From: an uncultured Bacteroidales bacterium
GTDB taxonomy: Bacteria; Bacteroidota; Bacteroidia; Bacteroidales; UBA932
Direction of reading: 5' to 3'
Assembly: GCA_905233345.1 (NCBI GenBank)
Contig: CAJODQ010000011.1
Coordinates: 1-64,000 of the forward strand
DNA: 64,000 nucleotides
The notes under the pieces were generated by a model. It ran no database searches. It was given only the letters and a program-made list of their open reading frames with translations, and was not told the origin of the DNA. This document shows, piece after piece, positions 20,654 through 30,218 of this stretch (position 1 is the stretch's first letter; each line of letters starts with the position of its first letter). The position numbers and the translations under genes were made by a program.

Positions 20654-21127
20654 ATGGCTATTTCAATTTTAGATACCATCGCCCGTGAGGTCAAGGCCCA
20701 GGCTGGTGGTTTGGAGATTCCTGCACAACAGAAGAACACCGTGCTCAACGGATTGGCTGACTCCATCCTCGGCAGTCTCACGCAGACCGTTACGAAGGTC
20801 GGTGGCATCGAACAGGTCAAGGCGCTCCTCACCGGCAAGGCCGATGCGGCTTCCAGCCCGATCACAGCCCTGGCCGGCAATCTTTTCAGCAACAACATCC
20901 TGAAAAACCTCAACCTCGGCAACCTCCTCAATGGCAAGCTGGCGGCGCTGGTTCCTGCCATCATGGGCAAACTGGGCGGCGTCCTGAAGGACCAGGACGG
21001 TGACGGCGACGTCGATTTCCAGGACATCCTCATCACCCTCAAGGGCGGCGGTGCGGCCAAAACCCAGTCCCAGGCGGGTGGCGGCCTGCTCGGCGGCATC
21101 CTCGGCAAAGTGCTCGGCGGCCGTTAA
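20654..21127 (+). CDS. Small hypothetical protein with an EF-hand-like loop
   Basis: The 157-residue protein has no signal peptide. Residues 1-110 look helical with short hydrophobic patches (ITALAGNLFSNNILKNLNLG, LAALVPAIMGKLGGV). Residues 113-124 (DQDGDGDVDFQD) form an EF-hand or dockerin-type calcium loop with Asp at positions 1, 3, 5, 7, 9 and 12. The tail is glycine-rich and amphipathic (GGGLLGGILGKVLGG). I do not recognise a named family; a loose resemblance to YidB/DUF937-type proteins is possible. It precedes the sugar transporter by 36 bp and may be co-transcribed. Confidence 0.75.
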   Translation: MAISILDTIAREVKAQAGGLEIPAQQKNTVLNGLADSILGSLTQTVTKVGGIEQVKALLTGKADAASSPITALAGNLFSNNILKNLNLGNLLNGKLAALVPAIMGKLGGVLKDQDGDGDVDFQDILITLKGGGAAKTQSQAGGGLLGGILGKVLGGR

Positions 21128-21163
21128 TCCCTGTTCTCCGAAAAACGATAAATCTTCTGATAT

Positions 21164-22435
21164 ATGGCTACTACCGCTACGAAACAGCAGAACTACACGA
21201 TTCCCATTATCGTGATGTTCGCCCTCTTCTTCATGATTGCCTTCGTCACCAACCTCGCCGGTTCCATGGGCGTGGTCGTGACGAACCAGTTCGGCGCCAG
21301 CAAGGCCCTCAGCCAGCTCGGTACCCTGGCCAACTTCATTGCTTATGCTTGCATGGGCATCCCCGCAGGTATTATCCTGCGCCGCAAGGGCTATAAATTC
21401 ACGGCGCTCCTGGCCGTCATCATCGGCTTCATCGGCGTGGGCATCCAGTTCCTCTCCGGCTATGCCGAGAGCTTCTTCGTCTATGTGCTCGGCGCCTTCG
21501 TAGCCGGCTTCTCCATGTGTATGCTCAACATCGTGGTCAACCCGATGCTGAACACCCTGGGCGGCGGCGGCAACAAGGGCAACCAGCTCATCCAGTGGGG
21601 CGGTTCCTGCAACTCCATCGGCGGTACCATCGCGCCGGTCCTCGTCGGCTGGCTCGTGGGTGGTTCCATTGAGAATGCAACCGTCGCCAAGGTGGCGCCC
21701 GTGATGGTCATCGCCATGGTCATCTTCGCCATCGCTTTCGTCGTGATCCTGCTCACCAACATCCCCGAACCGCACAAGGAAACGGCAGCCGAGAAAGCCG
21801 CCCGTCTGGCCGGTACGGCGAAGAAAGACAAGCACAGCCCGCTGAGCTTCCGTCACTTCGTGCTCGGCGCTGTCGCCATCTTCTTCTATGTGGGCATCGA
21901 GGTCGGTATTCCGAACACCGCGAACATCCACTTCTCCAGCCTGCCGAACGTGGGTCCGGCCATCGCCGGCACCTTCATCGGCGCCTACTGGTTCTGCATG
22001 CTGATCGGCCGTCTGATCGGCGGTACCATCGGCGGCAAGGTCTCCAGCAAGAAGATGCTGCTCTTCACGGCTTCCCTGGCCATCCTGTTCATCCTGCTGG
22101 CCATGTTCATCCCCGAGTCCTCGACCATCACCATTGCCAAGTATACGGTGCCCTGGAGCCTTGGTTTCCTGACCCTCTGCGGCCTGTGCACCTCCGTGAT
22201 GTGGGGTTGCATCTTCAACCTCTCGGCGGAAGGCCTCGGTAAATACACGGCAGCCGCTTCCGGCATCTTCATGACGCTGGTCTGCGGTGGCGGTATCATC
22301 CCGTTCATCCAGAACGCCATCGCCGACAAGGTGGGCTCCATCCAGAGCTACTGGCTCCTGGTCGTCTGCCTGGGCTACCTGATCTACTATGCCGTTTCCG
22401 GCTCCAAGAACGTGAACAAAGACATCCCGGTGTAA
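21164..22435 (+). CDS. MFS sugar transporter, FHS (FucP-like) family
   Basis: The 423-residue protein has about 12 hydrophobic membrane segments. The family-typical regions are GIPAGIILRRKGYK (loop 2-3), FSMCMLNIVVNPMLNTLGG and WGGSCNSIGGTIAPVL in the N-half, and GRLIGGTIGGKVSSKKML in the C-half. FHS symporters import fucose, glucose or galactose, or related sugars, with protons. The kinase gene begins 6 bp downstream, so uptake and phosphorylation of the same hexose is likely; the sugar itself cannot be read from sequence. Confidence 0.88.
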   Translation: MATTATKQQNYTIPIIVMFALFFMIAFVTNLAGSMGVVVTNQFGASKALSQLGTLANFIAYACMGIPAGIILRRKGYKFTALLAVIIGFIGVGIQFLSGYAESFFVYVLGAFVAGFSMCMLNIVVNPMLNTLGGGGNKGNQLIQWGGSCNSIGGTIAPVLVGWLVGGSIENATVAKVAPVMVIAMVIFAIAFVVILLTNIPEPHKETAAEKAARLAGTAKKDKHSPLSFRHFVLGAVAIFFYVGIEVGIPNTANIHFSSLPNVGPAIAGTFIGAYWFCMLIGRLIGGTIGGKVSSKKMLLFTASLAILFILLAMFIPESSTITIAKYTVPWSLGFLTLCGLCTSVMWGCIFNLSAEGLGKYTAAASGIFMTLVCGGGIIPFIQNAIADKVGSIQSYWLLVVCLGYLIYYAVSGSKNVNKDIPV

Positions 22436-22441
22436 CAGACT

Positions 22442-23410
22442 ATGGAAAAAGAACTTGTAATGGGTATTGACGTCGGCGGTCAGAGCACCAAGATCGGCGT
22501 CGTCACCGCAGAAGGCGAGATCATCGCCCAGACGGTCATCTCCTCCCTGCAGACCGAACTCATCGATTATATCAACGAGCTGACGAAGGCCATCAAGGGC
22601 CTGATCGCCCAGACCGCCGAAGCCGGCAAGGTCAAGGGCATCGGCATCGGCGCCCCGAACGGCAACTACTACAAGGGTACGGTGGAATACGCTCCGAACC
22701 TCAAATGGAGCTACGACGCCGAAGGCAAGCCCACGGTTGTCGACCTGGCCGCCCTGGTCAAGAGCTTCACCAGCCTGCCCGTGACCGTTACCAACGACGC
22801 CAACGCGGCGGCGATGGGTGAAATGGCCTACGGCGTGGCGCGCGGCATGAAGAACTTCATCATGATCACCCTGGGCACTGGTGTCGGCAGCGGCATCGTG
22901 GTCAACGGGGAAGTGGTTTACGGCCACGACGGCTTCGCCGGCGAGCTGGGCCATACGATTGCCGTTCGCGACGGTCGCCAGTGCAACTGCGGCCTGAAGG
23001 GCTGCCTGGAGACTTACTGCAGCGCCATGGGCGTCCGCCGGACCGCGCAGAAACTGCTGATGGCCAGTCCCGATGTCAAGAGCCCGCTCCGCGACATTGA
23101 CATGGAGAGCATCAGCGCGAAAGACGTGTACGACGCCGCCGAGAAGGGCGACGAGGTCGCACTCGACGTCTTCCGGACCACGGGCCAGATCCTCGGCCGT
23201 TCGCTGGCTGACTTCGTGAAGTTCAGCGCCCCCGAGGCCATCGTCCTCTTCGGTGGTCTGGCCAAGGCCAAGAAGTATTTCCACGACGATCTGGTGGCTG
23301 CGATGGAAGAGAACCAGCTCCAGATCTGGAAAGGCCGCATCAAAGTGCTGTATTCCTCGCTAAAGGACTCTGACGCCGCCATCCTCGGCGCCAGCGCCCT
23401 CGCCTGGTAA
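22442..23410 (+). CDS. ROK family sugar kinase, probable glucokinase
   Basis: The 322-residue protein has the ATP-binding start GIDVGGQSTKIGVV, the catalytic region TNDANAAAMGE, ITLGTGVGSGIVVNGEV, and the ROK zinc motif GHTIAVRDGRQCNCGLKGCLET. ROK kinases phosphorylate glucose, N-acetylmannosamine and similar sugars. Having no DNA-binding domain, it is an enzyme rather than a NagC/XylR-type regulator. It is placed directly after the FHS transporter. Confidence 0.9.
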   Translation: MEKELVMGIDVGGQSTKIGVVTAEGEIIAQTVISSLQTELIDYINELTKAIKGLIAQTAEAGKVKGIGIGAPNGNYYKGTVEYAPNLKWSYDAEGKPTVVDLAALVKSFTSLPVTVTNDANAAAMGEMAYGVARGMKNFIMITLGTGVGSGIVVNGEVVYGHDGFAGELGHTIAVRDGRQCNCGLKGCLETYCSAMGVRRTAQKLLMASPDVKSPLRDIDMESISAKDVYDAAEKGDEVALDVFRTTGQILGRSLADFVKFSAPEAIVLFGGLAKAKKYFHDDLVAAMEENQLQIWKGRIKVLYSSLKDSDAAILGASALAW

Positions 23411-23419
23411 GGCTGCACC

Positions 23420-25846
23420 ATGACTTTTCAAACCTTTCTCCGGCGTTACGGGGCCTATCTGGTGGCGGCGATCCTCTTCGCAGGCGCTTCCATCGCCCTC
23501 TGCTATCCCTCCCTGCAGGGGAAGGTCCTATATGCCTCGGACAACGTCAATGCCGTTTGTGCGGCGAACGAGGCCTGGAGCTATCAGCAGGAGACAGGAA
23601 AGGTGACCTGGTGGACGGACAGCATGTTTTCGGGCATGCCCGTCTACCAGATCAAGGGAGGACAATATAAGGCGGACCGCTGGCTGGCGCCGCTGAAAAA
23701 CCTCGTGCGGGCGGTGCAAAGTCGACCCGCCGGTTTTTTTATCTTTTATTTCGTTTGCTTTTTCCTGTTGCTGCTGGCGTTCGGGACGGACAAGTGGCTG
23801 AGCATCGCGGGTGCCTTTGCGCTCACGCTGTCCACCTATTTTGTCATCATCGTCGGCGCCGGGCACAACACCAAGGCCACGACGATTGCCCTGATGTGCG
23901 TCGTCCTGGCCGGATTCTGGCTGCTGTTCCAGAAAAAGTACGCCCTCGGGGCTGTGGCTTGCCTGCTCGCATCTGCCGCGGGCATCACCACGCATCCCCA
24001 GATGTCCTACTATGTCATCCTGCTGATGGGCGTCCTGTGGATCGCCCAGCTGGTGGCGCACATGCAGCAGAAACGGATCCGGGACTTCCTGGTCGCCACG
24101 GCGATTTTCGTCGCTTGCCTGGGCGTCGGGACGCTGGCGAATGCTTCCAGCGTCTTCGCTAACATGGAATTCGTGGAAGAAACCAACCGGGGTTCGCATG
24201 GCGACGTGGAGAAAAACGAGTTTCTCACCAATTTCAACTACAGCCCCCTGGAGTCGTTCTCCCTGCTCATACCCGGTGTGGTGGGCGGCGGATCCCACAT
24301 TGACGTAAACAGCCATTCTGCGTTTTACAAGACGCTGATAGCCAGTGGTGTGGATTCACGTGGTGCACGCGAACTCTCGCATAACGTCCCCCTGTACTGG
24401 GGCGGCCAAAGCTTTACGGCCGGCAATGTCTATGTAGGTGCGCTGGTCTGTTTCCTGTTCGTCCTGGGGCTTCTGCTGGTCCGGGGTCCCGTCAAATGGG
24501 GTCTGCTGGCGGCGACGGTTTTCTCTTTGCTTTTGGCATTGGGTGACCATTTCATGGCATTGTCGCGTTTCTTTTTCGCGTATTTCCCGTTCTATGCCAA
24601 GTTCCGGGCGGTCGCGTCCATCCTGATTGTCGCGGAAATTGCCATGCCGATTCTGGGTTTTCTGGCCGTGCAGCGCCTGCTGGATGGCGCTGTCGAAACG
24701 AAGAAAGCCATACGGAGCATCCTGATCGCCGGGAGCGTTACGGCTGGCATCTGCCTGCTCTTTGCCCTTTTGGGCCCGATGCTGCTGCCTTTCTCGTCCG
24801 AAGCGGACGCTACCTGGATGACGCCGGACAGGAACTGGTTCTATCGGGCACTGCTGGCTGAACGCAAATCGATCCTGGTGCGCGACAGCCTCCGTTCTGC
24901 CTTTTTCGTCCTGGCGGGCGCCCTCGTTATCTTCCTGTTCATCAAGGGCAAACTCAAACGGGGCCCACTGATCGCGGCCCTGGGCGTGCTGGTCGTGTTG
25001 GACCTGTGGCCGGTGGACCGGCGCTATTTCAACGAGCGCAATTTTGATACGCCCCGGAAAAACAGCGCGGAATACGCGCTGCAGGAGTGGGAGGAAACTC
25101 TTCTGCAAAAGCCGGGCTTTTTCCGCGTGCTGAACCTTTCTACCGGGAAGACTTTTACGGAGGCGCGGACGTCCCTGCGGTTGCACTCCATCGGCGGCTA
25201 CAGCGCTGCCAAACTCCGGCGCTACCAGGATCTGGTGGAAGAACATCTGCTGCTGGCCCACATGCCGGTGATCAACATGCTCAACGCGCAGTATCTCGTG
25301 AAGACTGGTGCCGACGGGAAGCCCGAGGTGTCGGACAACCCCGATGCGATGGGCAACGCCTGGTTCGTCGAAGATGTCGTGGATGTACTGGATGAAGATG
25401 CAGAGCTGTTCGCGCTGAATACCGTCGACCTGAAGGCCAAGGCGGTCGTCAGCGGTGAGTCTGCCCGCTATGCGACCTCCAGCGCGGCGGCCCTCTTCCG
25501 TACGCCGGACCCGGAAAGGAGCATCCTGTTGGTCGACCACCGGCCGGATTATCGCCGCTACAGCTTTTCTTCCCGCAATCCGGAGCATGTCGTCTTTTCG
25601 GAAATCTACTATCCCTATGGTTGGAAAGTGAGCGTCGACGGGGAACCGGCCGAATACTTCCGGGCTGACTACGCCCTCCGGGCAATGCACGTTCCCGCCG
25701 GACAGCACCACATTGAATTTGTGTTCGATCCCGACAGCGTGAAGAAAGGGGACCGCCTGGCCATCAGCTTTATTATCCTGATGTATGTGTCCGTCATCGG
25801 CATCGTGGCCACGGCGCTGGTCCGCCAGCGGCGGCAGCGCGCATAA
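23420..25846 (+). CDS. YfhO family integral membrane protein
   Basis: The 808-residue protein has more than ten membrane segments, opening with YLVAAILFAGASIALCYP, then the early exposed motif SDNVNAVCAANEAWSYQQETG and WWTDSMFSGMPVYQI typical of YfhO-type proteins. A soluble C-terminal region (about 540-770) includes FSEIYYPYGWKVSVDGEPAEYFRADYALRA, also a family hallmark, before a final membrane helix. The YfhO family is related to GT-C glycosyltransferases; donor and acceptor are unknown here. It follows the ROK kinase by 9 bp and converges with the hydrogenase gene, 17 bp apart, without a visible terminator. Confidence 0.85.
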   Translation: MTFQTFLRRYGAYLVAAILFAGASIALCYPSLQGKVLYASDNVNAVCAANEAWSYQQETGKVTWWTDSMFSGMPVYQIKGGQYKADRWLAPLKNLVRAVQSRPAGFFIFYFVCFFLLLLAFGTDKWLSIAGAFALTLSTYFVIIVGAGHNTKATTIALMCVVLAGFWLLFQKKYALGAVACLLASAAGITTHPQMSYYVILLMGVLWIAQLVAHMQQKRIRDFLVATAIFVACLGVGTLANASSVFANMEFVEETNRGSHGDVEKNEFLTNFNYSPLESFSLLIPGVVGGGSHIDVNSHSAFYKTLIASGVDSRGARELSHNVPLYWGGQSFTAGNVYVGALVCFLFVLGLLLVRGPVKWGLLAATVFSLLLALGDHFMALSRFFFAYFPFYAKFRAVASILIVAEIAMPILGFLAVQRLLDGAVETKKAIRSILIAGSVTAGICLLFALLGPMLLPFSSEADATWMTPDRNWFYRALLAERKSILVRDSLRSAFFVLAGALVIFLFIKGKLKRGPLIAALGVLVVLDLWPVDRRYFNERNFDTPRKNSAEYALQEWEETLLQKPGFFRVLNLSTGKTFTEARTSLRLHSIGGYSAAKLRRYQDLVEEHLLLAHMPVINMLNAQYLVKTGADGKPEVSDNPDAMGNAWFVEDVVDVLDEDAELFALNTVDLKAKAVVSGESARYATSSAAALFRTPDPERSILLVDHRPDYRRYSFSSRNPEHVVFSEIYYPYGWKVSVDGEPAEYFRADYALRAMHVPAGQHHIEFVFDPDSVKKGDRLAISFIILMYVSVIGIVATALVRQRRQRA

Positions 25847-25863
25847 CGGGCTTTCAGACTTCG

Positions 25864-27309
25864 TTACTTTTGGTTCTGCGTCAGCTTATAGAGCTTGACG
25901 GAGTTTTCGATGGTCTTTTCCTTGGCTTCGTTGCCGTAGCCTTCGACGTCGGCGATGTTCTTGGGGCTGTGCGTCAGGCAAAGGGCGCCGTTGATGCAGC
26001 CGCCGTCGCAGGCCATGCCCTCAAAGAAATTGGCCGCCGCTTTGCCCAGTTTCAGGCGCAACAGGTTGGCCCGGCACTCGTCGATACCGCTCATCACGAC
26101 CGGCTGGACGCCTTCCACGCCGTAAGAGGCCGCAACATCGGCCACACCGCGGGCGATGCCGCCCGATTTGGCGAAGATGCGTCCGTAGAACGAGGCGTTG
26201 TCGAGGCTGCTGTCTTCCAGCGAAGTCGTGTCAATGTCCAGGGCATCGAAGAAGGCCTGGAGTTCTTCGAACGAAAGGACGCAGTCGATGGCGCCGCCGG
26301 TCTTGGGCAGGCGGAACTCCATCTTCTTGGAGCTGCAGGGGCCGATAAAGACCACCTTGGCTGTCGGGTCGGAGTGTTTGATAAGCCGCGCCGCTTCCAC
26401 CATCGGCGAGACGGAAGAAGAGATATATTTCGTCAATTCCGGGAAATTCTTCTCAATGAACGCCACGAACGAGGGGCAGCAGGAGGTGGTCAGCATCCGC
26501 TTCTCCTTCCACTCGTTCACCTCGTGGTAGAGCGTGATGTCAGCGCCGAGGGCCGCCTCGACCACCTGGTGGAAACCGACCTTCTTGATGGCGGTCACCA
26601 CCTGCGTCACGCGGCCGAAGTGGAACTGGCTCACGATGGCCGGGGCGATGACGGCGTACACGCGATAGCGCTTGCCGCCCTCCGAGCCCTTGAGCATATC
26701 AATGATGTCGGTCACGAACGACTTGTCGGTGATGGCGCCGAAGGGGCAGCGGTATACGCAGGCGCCGCAGGCGATGCACTTGTCGTAGTCGATCATGGCC
26801 TTCCGGTCTTCATCCATTGAGATCGCCTTTACCTTGCAGCTCTTGATGCAGGGGCGATGGCGCGTGATGATGGCCTCGTAGGGGCAGACCTGGCTGCACT
26901 TGCCGCACTCAATGCATTTGCTCTTGTCGATGACGGCGTGTTTGTCGACGATCGAGATGGCGTCGCGGGGGCAGGCGTCCTTGCAGGCGTGCATCAGACA
27001 GCCGCGGCAGGCCGAGGTGACCAGCATGCCGTCGATGGGGCATTCGTCGCATGCGATGTCGATGACGGCGATCGGGTTGATGTTCTTGCGGTCGCCGCCC
27101 ATGGCCATCCAGACGCGCTCTTCGGAGATCGCACGCTCCTTGTAGATGCAGCAGTGCATGCTTTCCTTGTTGCCGGCCGCAATCTCCTTGGCGATGTCGA
27201 TGCGGGAAGATTCGAGGTCACCGGCGAAGGCGTGCTTGATGACTTCCTTGAGGACCTTGTATTTGACAAGTTGGACGTTGGTATCGAATATCTTGTTGGT
27301 AACGCTCAT
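25864..27309 (-). CDS. [FeFe] hydrogenase, group B-like, monomeric
   Basis: The 481-residue protein combines an N-terminal ferredoxin-like region with a complete H-cluster domain. Iron-sulfur motifs include CRGCLMHACKDACP, CIECGKCSQVCP, RPCIKSC and CIACGACVYRCP. The H-cluster signatures are TSCCPSF (Cys277/278), GPCSSKK (Cys325) and MACDGGC (Cys434, Cys438). The proton-relay cysteine (Cys277) is kept, so catalysis is plausible. The variants TSCCPSF and GPC rather than TSCCPGW and MPC, and the extra N-terminal cysteine motif, fit group B, whose role is unsettled. No signal peptide is present, so it is cytoplasmic. It is last of four genes, 17 bp after the phosphatase gene. Confidence 0.88.
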   Translation of the reverse strand: MSVTNKIFDTNVQLVKYKVLKEVIKHAFAGDLESSRIDIAKEIAAGNKESMHCCIYKERAISEERVWMAMGGDRKNINPIAVIDIACDECPIDGMLVTSACRGCLMHACKDACPRDAISIVDKHAVIDKSKCIECGKCSQVCPYEAIITRHRPCIKSCKVKAISMDEDRKAMIDYDKCIACGACVYRCPFGAITDKSFVTDIIDMLKGSEGGKRYRVYAVIAPAIVSQFHFGRVTQVVTAIKKVGFHQVVEAALGADITLYHEVNEWKEKRMLTTSCCPSFVAFIEKNFPELTKYISSSVSPMVEAARLIKHSDPTAKVVFIGPCSSKKMEFRLPKTGGAIDCVLSFEELQAFFDALDIDTTSLEDSSLDNASFYGRIFAKSGGIARGVADVAASYGVEGVQPVVMSGIDECRANLLRLKLGKAAANFFEGMACDGGCINGALCLTHSPKNIADVEGYGNEAKEKTIENSVKLYKLTQNQK

Positions 27310-27326
27310 AAGCGGGGAGTTAGCGG

Positions 27327-28487
27327 TTAATCGTAGTATAAGGTGACTTGTTTGCCCATGGCGCGCAGGTTGTCTGCCAGATGCTCCACGAGCTTGAGCT
27401 TAAGGGTCGTATCGATCTCGAGGCCCTGATGGGCCTTGTTGACGCTCTGTCCGATGAAGAACTGGATGCTGGTCGCCTCCTCGAAGAGGATATTGGCCAG
27501 CTGCGACGCGCCGTCCTTTTTCGGGAAGGTCTTGGGCGTCAGGTCGTCGATGGCCAGGTAGCGGTCCGACAGCTCCAGCAGGCGCCGCATCGTGATAACG
27601 CCTTCGGTGGCCAGGTCGATGCCCTCGATATAGCCGACGGGCGGCACGTCCTTATCGGGAAATTCGAAACTGGTCTCCAGCGTCTTGCCGAGGTGCCGGG
27701 CGACGATCTGGGCGGTGGTGCCGCCGCAGACCACTTTCTTGCCTTCTCCTTCGAGGAAACTGGATACGTAGAAATCGTCGCTCTCCCGGTCTACCGGCGG
27801 GCCGACCATGATGTTGACGTGCAGGGATTCCCGGATGCGGATGGCGGCGACGGTCGTGTCGTCGCCGGGCTTGTCGAGGTAGAGGTCGTTGCAGGCGGAG
27901 GCCAGCATGCAGGCGATGGCCCGGGCGGACATGTCGGGCCGGATGGTCCGGTCGAGATGCTCCATGATCTGCGGACGTGTCCAGCCGAAATTGAGGATCT
28001 TGCCCACGCCGGCGTGGACGGTGCCGTCGCTCATGACGATCACCAGGTCGTTTTTCTGCAGCTGCAGGTTGCTTTTGTAGACTTTCTTGCCGCGGATGTC
28101 CATTTCTTCCCGCTCGAAGTCCCGGCAGTGGCCTTCGTGGTACCAGATGGCCTGTGGGTTGTCGAATTCAAAGAGGCAGCCTTCGCCCTGGCGGTTGACA
28201 TGGATGACCGAGAAGGTGGAGTAGGCGAGCCGGCGTACCTTGCAGACCGGCAGTGTCTGGATGATGGTCTCGATGCAGTCGATGATGTCGATGTCGTTGG
28301 CGATCATCTTGCAAAGCAGCTTTGCCGTGAGGGTGGACAGGATGCTGGCTTTCACGCCGCTGCCCAGCCCGTCGGCCAGGACGAGCGTCGTCCAGTCGTC
28401 GGTCTGGCAGAGTTCCACCCGGTCGCCGCAAAGCTCCTCGCCGTATTTGTTGAGGGAAGAGCAGCCGTATTCGAGACAAAGATCCAT
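27327..28487 (-). CDS. SpoIIE/PP2C-type serine phosphatase
   Basis: The 386-residue protein starts with a PP2C-like catalytic domain: CGDRVELCQ, then LVLADGLGSGVKASILSTLTA (metal-binding Asp with Gly), VIVMSDGTVHAGVG and DKPGDDTTVAAIRI, the three acidic metal motifs of SpoIIE phosphatases. Residues 230-386 form a second domain with no motif I can name. It is 3 bp after the HydS-like gene. PP2C phosphatases are a known companion of group C hydrogenases, which supports a signalling output from H2 or redox sensing. The target protein is unknown. Confidence 0.85.
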   Translation of the reverse strand: MDLCLEYGCSSLNKYGEELCGDRVELCQTDDWTTLVLADGLGSGVKASILSTLTAKLLCKMIANDIDIIDCIETIIQTLPVCKVRRLAYSTFSVIHVNRQGEGCLFEFDNPQAIWYHEGHCRDFEREEMDIRGKKVYKSNLQLQKNDLVIVMSDGTVHAGVGKILNFGWTRPQIMEHLDRTIRPDMSARAIACMLASACNDLYLDKPGDDTTVAAIRIRESLHVNIMVGPPVDRESDDFYVSSFLEGEGKKVVCGGTTAQIVARHLGKTLETSFEFPDKDVPPVGYIEGIDLATEGVITMRRLLELSDRYLAIDDLTPKTFPKKDGASQLANILFEEATSIQFFIGQSVNKAHQGLEIDTTLKLKLVEHLADNLRAMGKQVTLYYD

Positions 28488-28490
28488 CGA

Positions 28491-30206
28491 TTACTCTTCC
28501 TTTTCCTTTTTGTCGTCCTCCAGGATTTTCTTCAGGTTGACCAGCGCGACCTTGGTTTCCGCGGTCGTCTCGCCGAGCAGGGAGGCGATCTCCTGCGCCA
28601 CGCGCATCTGCTTGGTGATCACCTCATCGGCGGTACGGATCGTGTTCTGGCGCACGGCGTCGAGCTGCTGGTTGTAGTTCACGATACCGGTCACGTCCTT
28701 CATGATGCCGAAGAGCACGTGCTGGTCCGGGATCTTGCTGATGGTCAGATGGACATATTTATCCGTGTTCGGAATGTACATTTCGGTCTCGAAGACGCTG
28801 GCACCCTGCTTGAGAGCATGCGTGAAATGGGCGGGATCGAAGAAGTCGGCGGCCATGCATCCCTTGAAGTCCGTGCTTTCGATGCCGAGCAGTTCGAGGG
28901 CCTTGTTGTTGATCTCCAGGATCCGGAGGTCGTTGTTGAGCACCACGATGCCCTCGGGGCTGTTGTGGATGATCTCGTAGGACATGGTCTCGGCGCGCTG
29001 CCGCATGTAAGGCAGGCACACGTCGATGTCGGCATAGCCGTTGATGACGGCCCAGGCCTTCTCGCGGCAGGTGGAGTAGCCGCAGGAGCCACAGTTGCGC
29101 TCGTCTTCCGGTTTGTATTTGCCGATGCGGTGGAGCACTTCCTCGATCTCCCGGTTGGAGGCGGGACGGCCCATGGTACGGAGGCGCGGATACTCGGCGT
29201 CGAGGATGACCCGGGTTTTGCCGGCGTCGGCCTGGACGGGATATTTGCGCTTTTCCTCATCCACGTAGTTCCACACTTCGCAGGCCGAGCGGATGGTGCC
29301 GCCGTCCTTTTTGATGATGCAGGGACCGCCGATGCAGCCGTCCTTGCAGACGTTCATCTCCAGGAACACGTGGTCGAGATGCTCGATGTTGTCGAGCGCC
29401 CGGATGCAGCGGTTGATGCCGTCAATGGCCAGGTACGCGTAGCCCTGGGGCCGCTGGACAAAGGAGTTGATGATACCCCTTGAAACAGGATAGTTCTTGG
29501 AAAAATTGGCGTGGGTCTTTTCGGGTTCCAACTGCACGTCCATGATGTCTGACAGCACGATGCCCTGCTCGTCGAACATCTCCTGGAGTTCCGGGAAGGT
29601 CAGTACGCCGGACACCAGGCCGCTTTCGGCGGCTTCCTTCTTCTTGGCGATGCAGGGACCGATGAACACGACTTTCGCGCCGGGGGTCTGTTCGCGGAGC
29701 ATCTTGGCGTGGGCGATCATCGGAGAATCGACCTTGGCCAGGTATTTCAGGGCTTTGGGATAGTATTTCTGGATCAGCTGGCAGGCTGCCGGGCAGGCTG
29801 AAGTGATGAAATTGTCGTAGGTGCCGCTCTCGAGGAGCTCGCGGTACTTCCGGGTGACGGCCTCCGCACCGACGGCGGTCTCCTCGGCATCGGCAAAGCC
29901 GAGCCGGGCCAGGGCCAGCTTGAGGACTGAAAAGTTGGAAATGCCGAAGCTGGAAACGAAGGAAGGCGCGACGCTGGCGATCACTTTCTTGCCGGAGTGC
30001 AGGAGAACCTTGATCCGGTCGATCTCGCTGACGACCACCTTGGCATTCTGGGGGCAGACACGTGTGCAGTGGCCGCACAGGACGCAGCGGTCTTCGAGGA
30101 TCGTGGCTTCACGGTCCCTGATGGCGATGGCCTTGACCATGCACTCGTGCAGGCACTTGTAGCAGTCATTGCACTGGACGTTCTTGGAAAACAGATACGC
30201 GGCCAT
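28491..30206 (-). CDS. hydS: HydS-like sensory [FeFe] hydrogenase (group C) with PAS domain
   Basis: The 571-residue protein has two [4Fe-4S] motifs (CNDCYKCLHECMVKAI, CVLCGHCTRVCPQNA), an H-cluster domain with TSACPAAC (Cys138), GPCIAKKKE (Cys185) and CKDGCIGGP (Cys287, Cys291), then a further cluster motif NCGSCGYSTCREKA with a late Cys (372, 375, 380 and about 397). A PAS domain follows (about 405-515, SPEGIVVLNNDLRILEIN) and a short C-terminal helix. The proton-relay cysteine of catalytic enzymes is alanine here (Ala137), as in HydS of Thermotoga maritima. This predicts a low-turnover H2 or redox sensor. It lies between a [2Fe-2S] protein and a phosphatase. Confidence 0.88.
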   Translation of the reverse strand: MAAYLFSKNVQCNDCYKCLHECMVKAIAIRDREATILEDRCVLCGHCTRVCPQNAKVVVSEIDRIKVLLHSGKKVIASVAPSFVSSFGISNFSVLKLALARLGFADAEETAVGAEAVTRKYRELLESGTYDNFITSACPAACQLIQKYYPKALKYLAKVDSPMIAHAKMLREQTPGAKVVFIGPCIAKKKEAAESGLVSGVLTFPELQEMFDEQGIVLSDIMDVQLEPEKTHANFSKNYPVSRGIINSFVQRPQGYAYLAIDGINRCIRALDNIEHLDHVFLEMNVCKDGCIGGPCIIKKDGGTIRSACEVWNYVDEEKRKYPVQADAGKTRVILDAEYPRLRTMGRPASNREIEEVLHRIGKYKPEDERNCGSCGYSTCREKAWAVINGYADIDVCLPYMRQRAETMSYEIIHNSPEGIVVLNNDLRILEINNKALELLGIESTDFKGCMAADFFDPAHFTHALKQGASVFETEMYIPNTDKYVHLTISKIPDQHVLFGIMKDVTGIVNYNQQLDAVRQNTIRTADEVITKQMRVAQEIASLLGETTAETKVALVNLKKILEDDKKEKEE

Positions 30207-30218
30207 GGGACGGGAGGA

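Noticed and set aside
20669..23284. An 871-codon minus-strand frame opposite the EF-hand, transporter and ROK kinase genes
   Set aside because: Antisense shadow; Asp/Glu/His-rich without motifs, while the plus strand has intact families.
27327..28487. The SpoIIE-like protein as an adenylate cyclase or GHKL kinase
   Set aside because: The visible metal motifs (LVLADGLGSG, VMSDGTV, KPGDDTTV) are those of PP2C/SpoIIE phosphatases.
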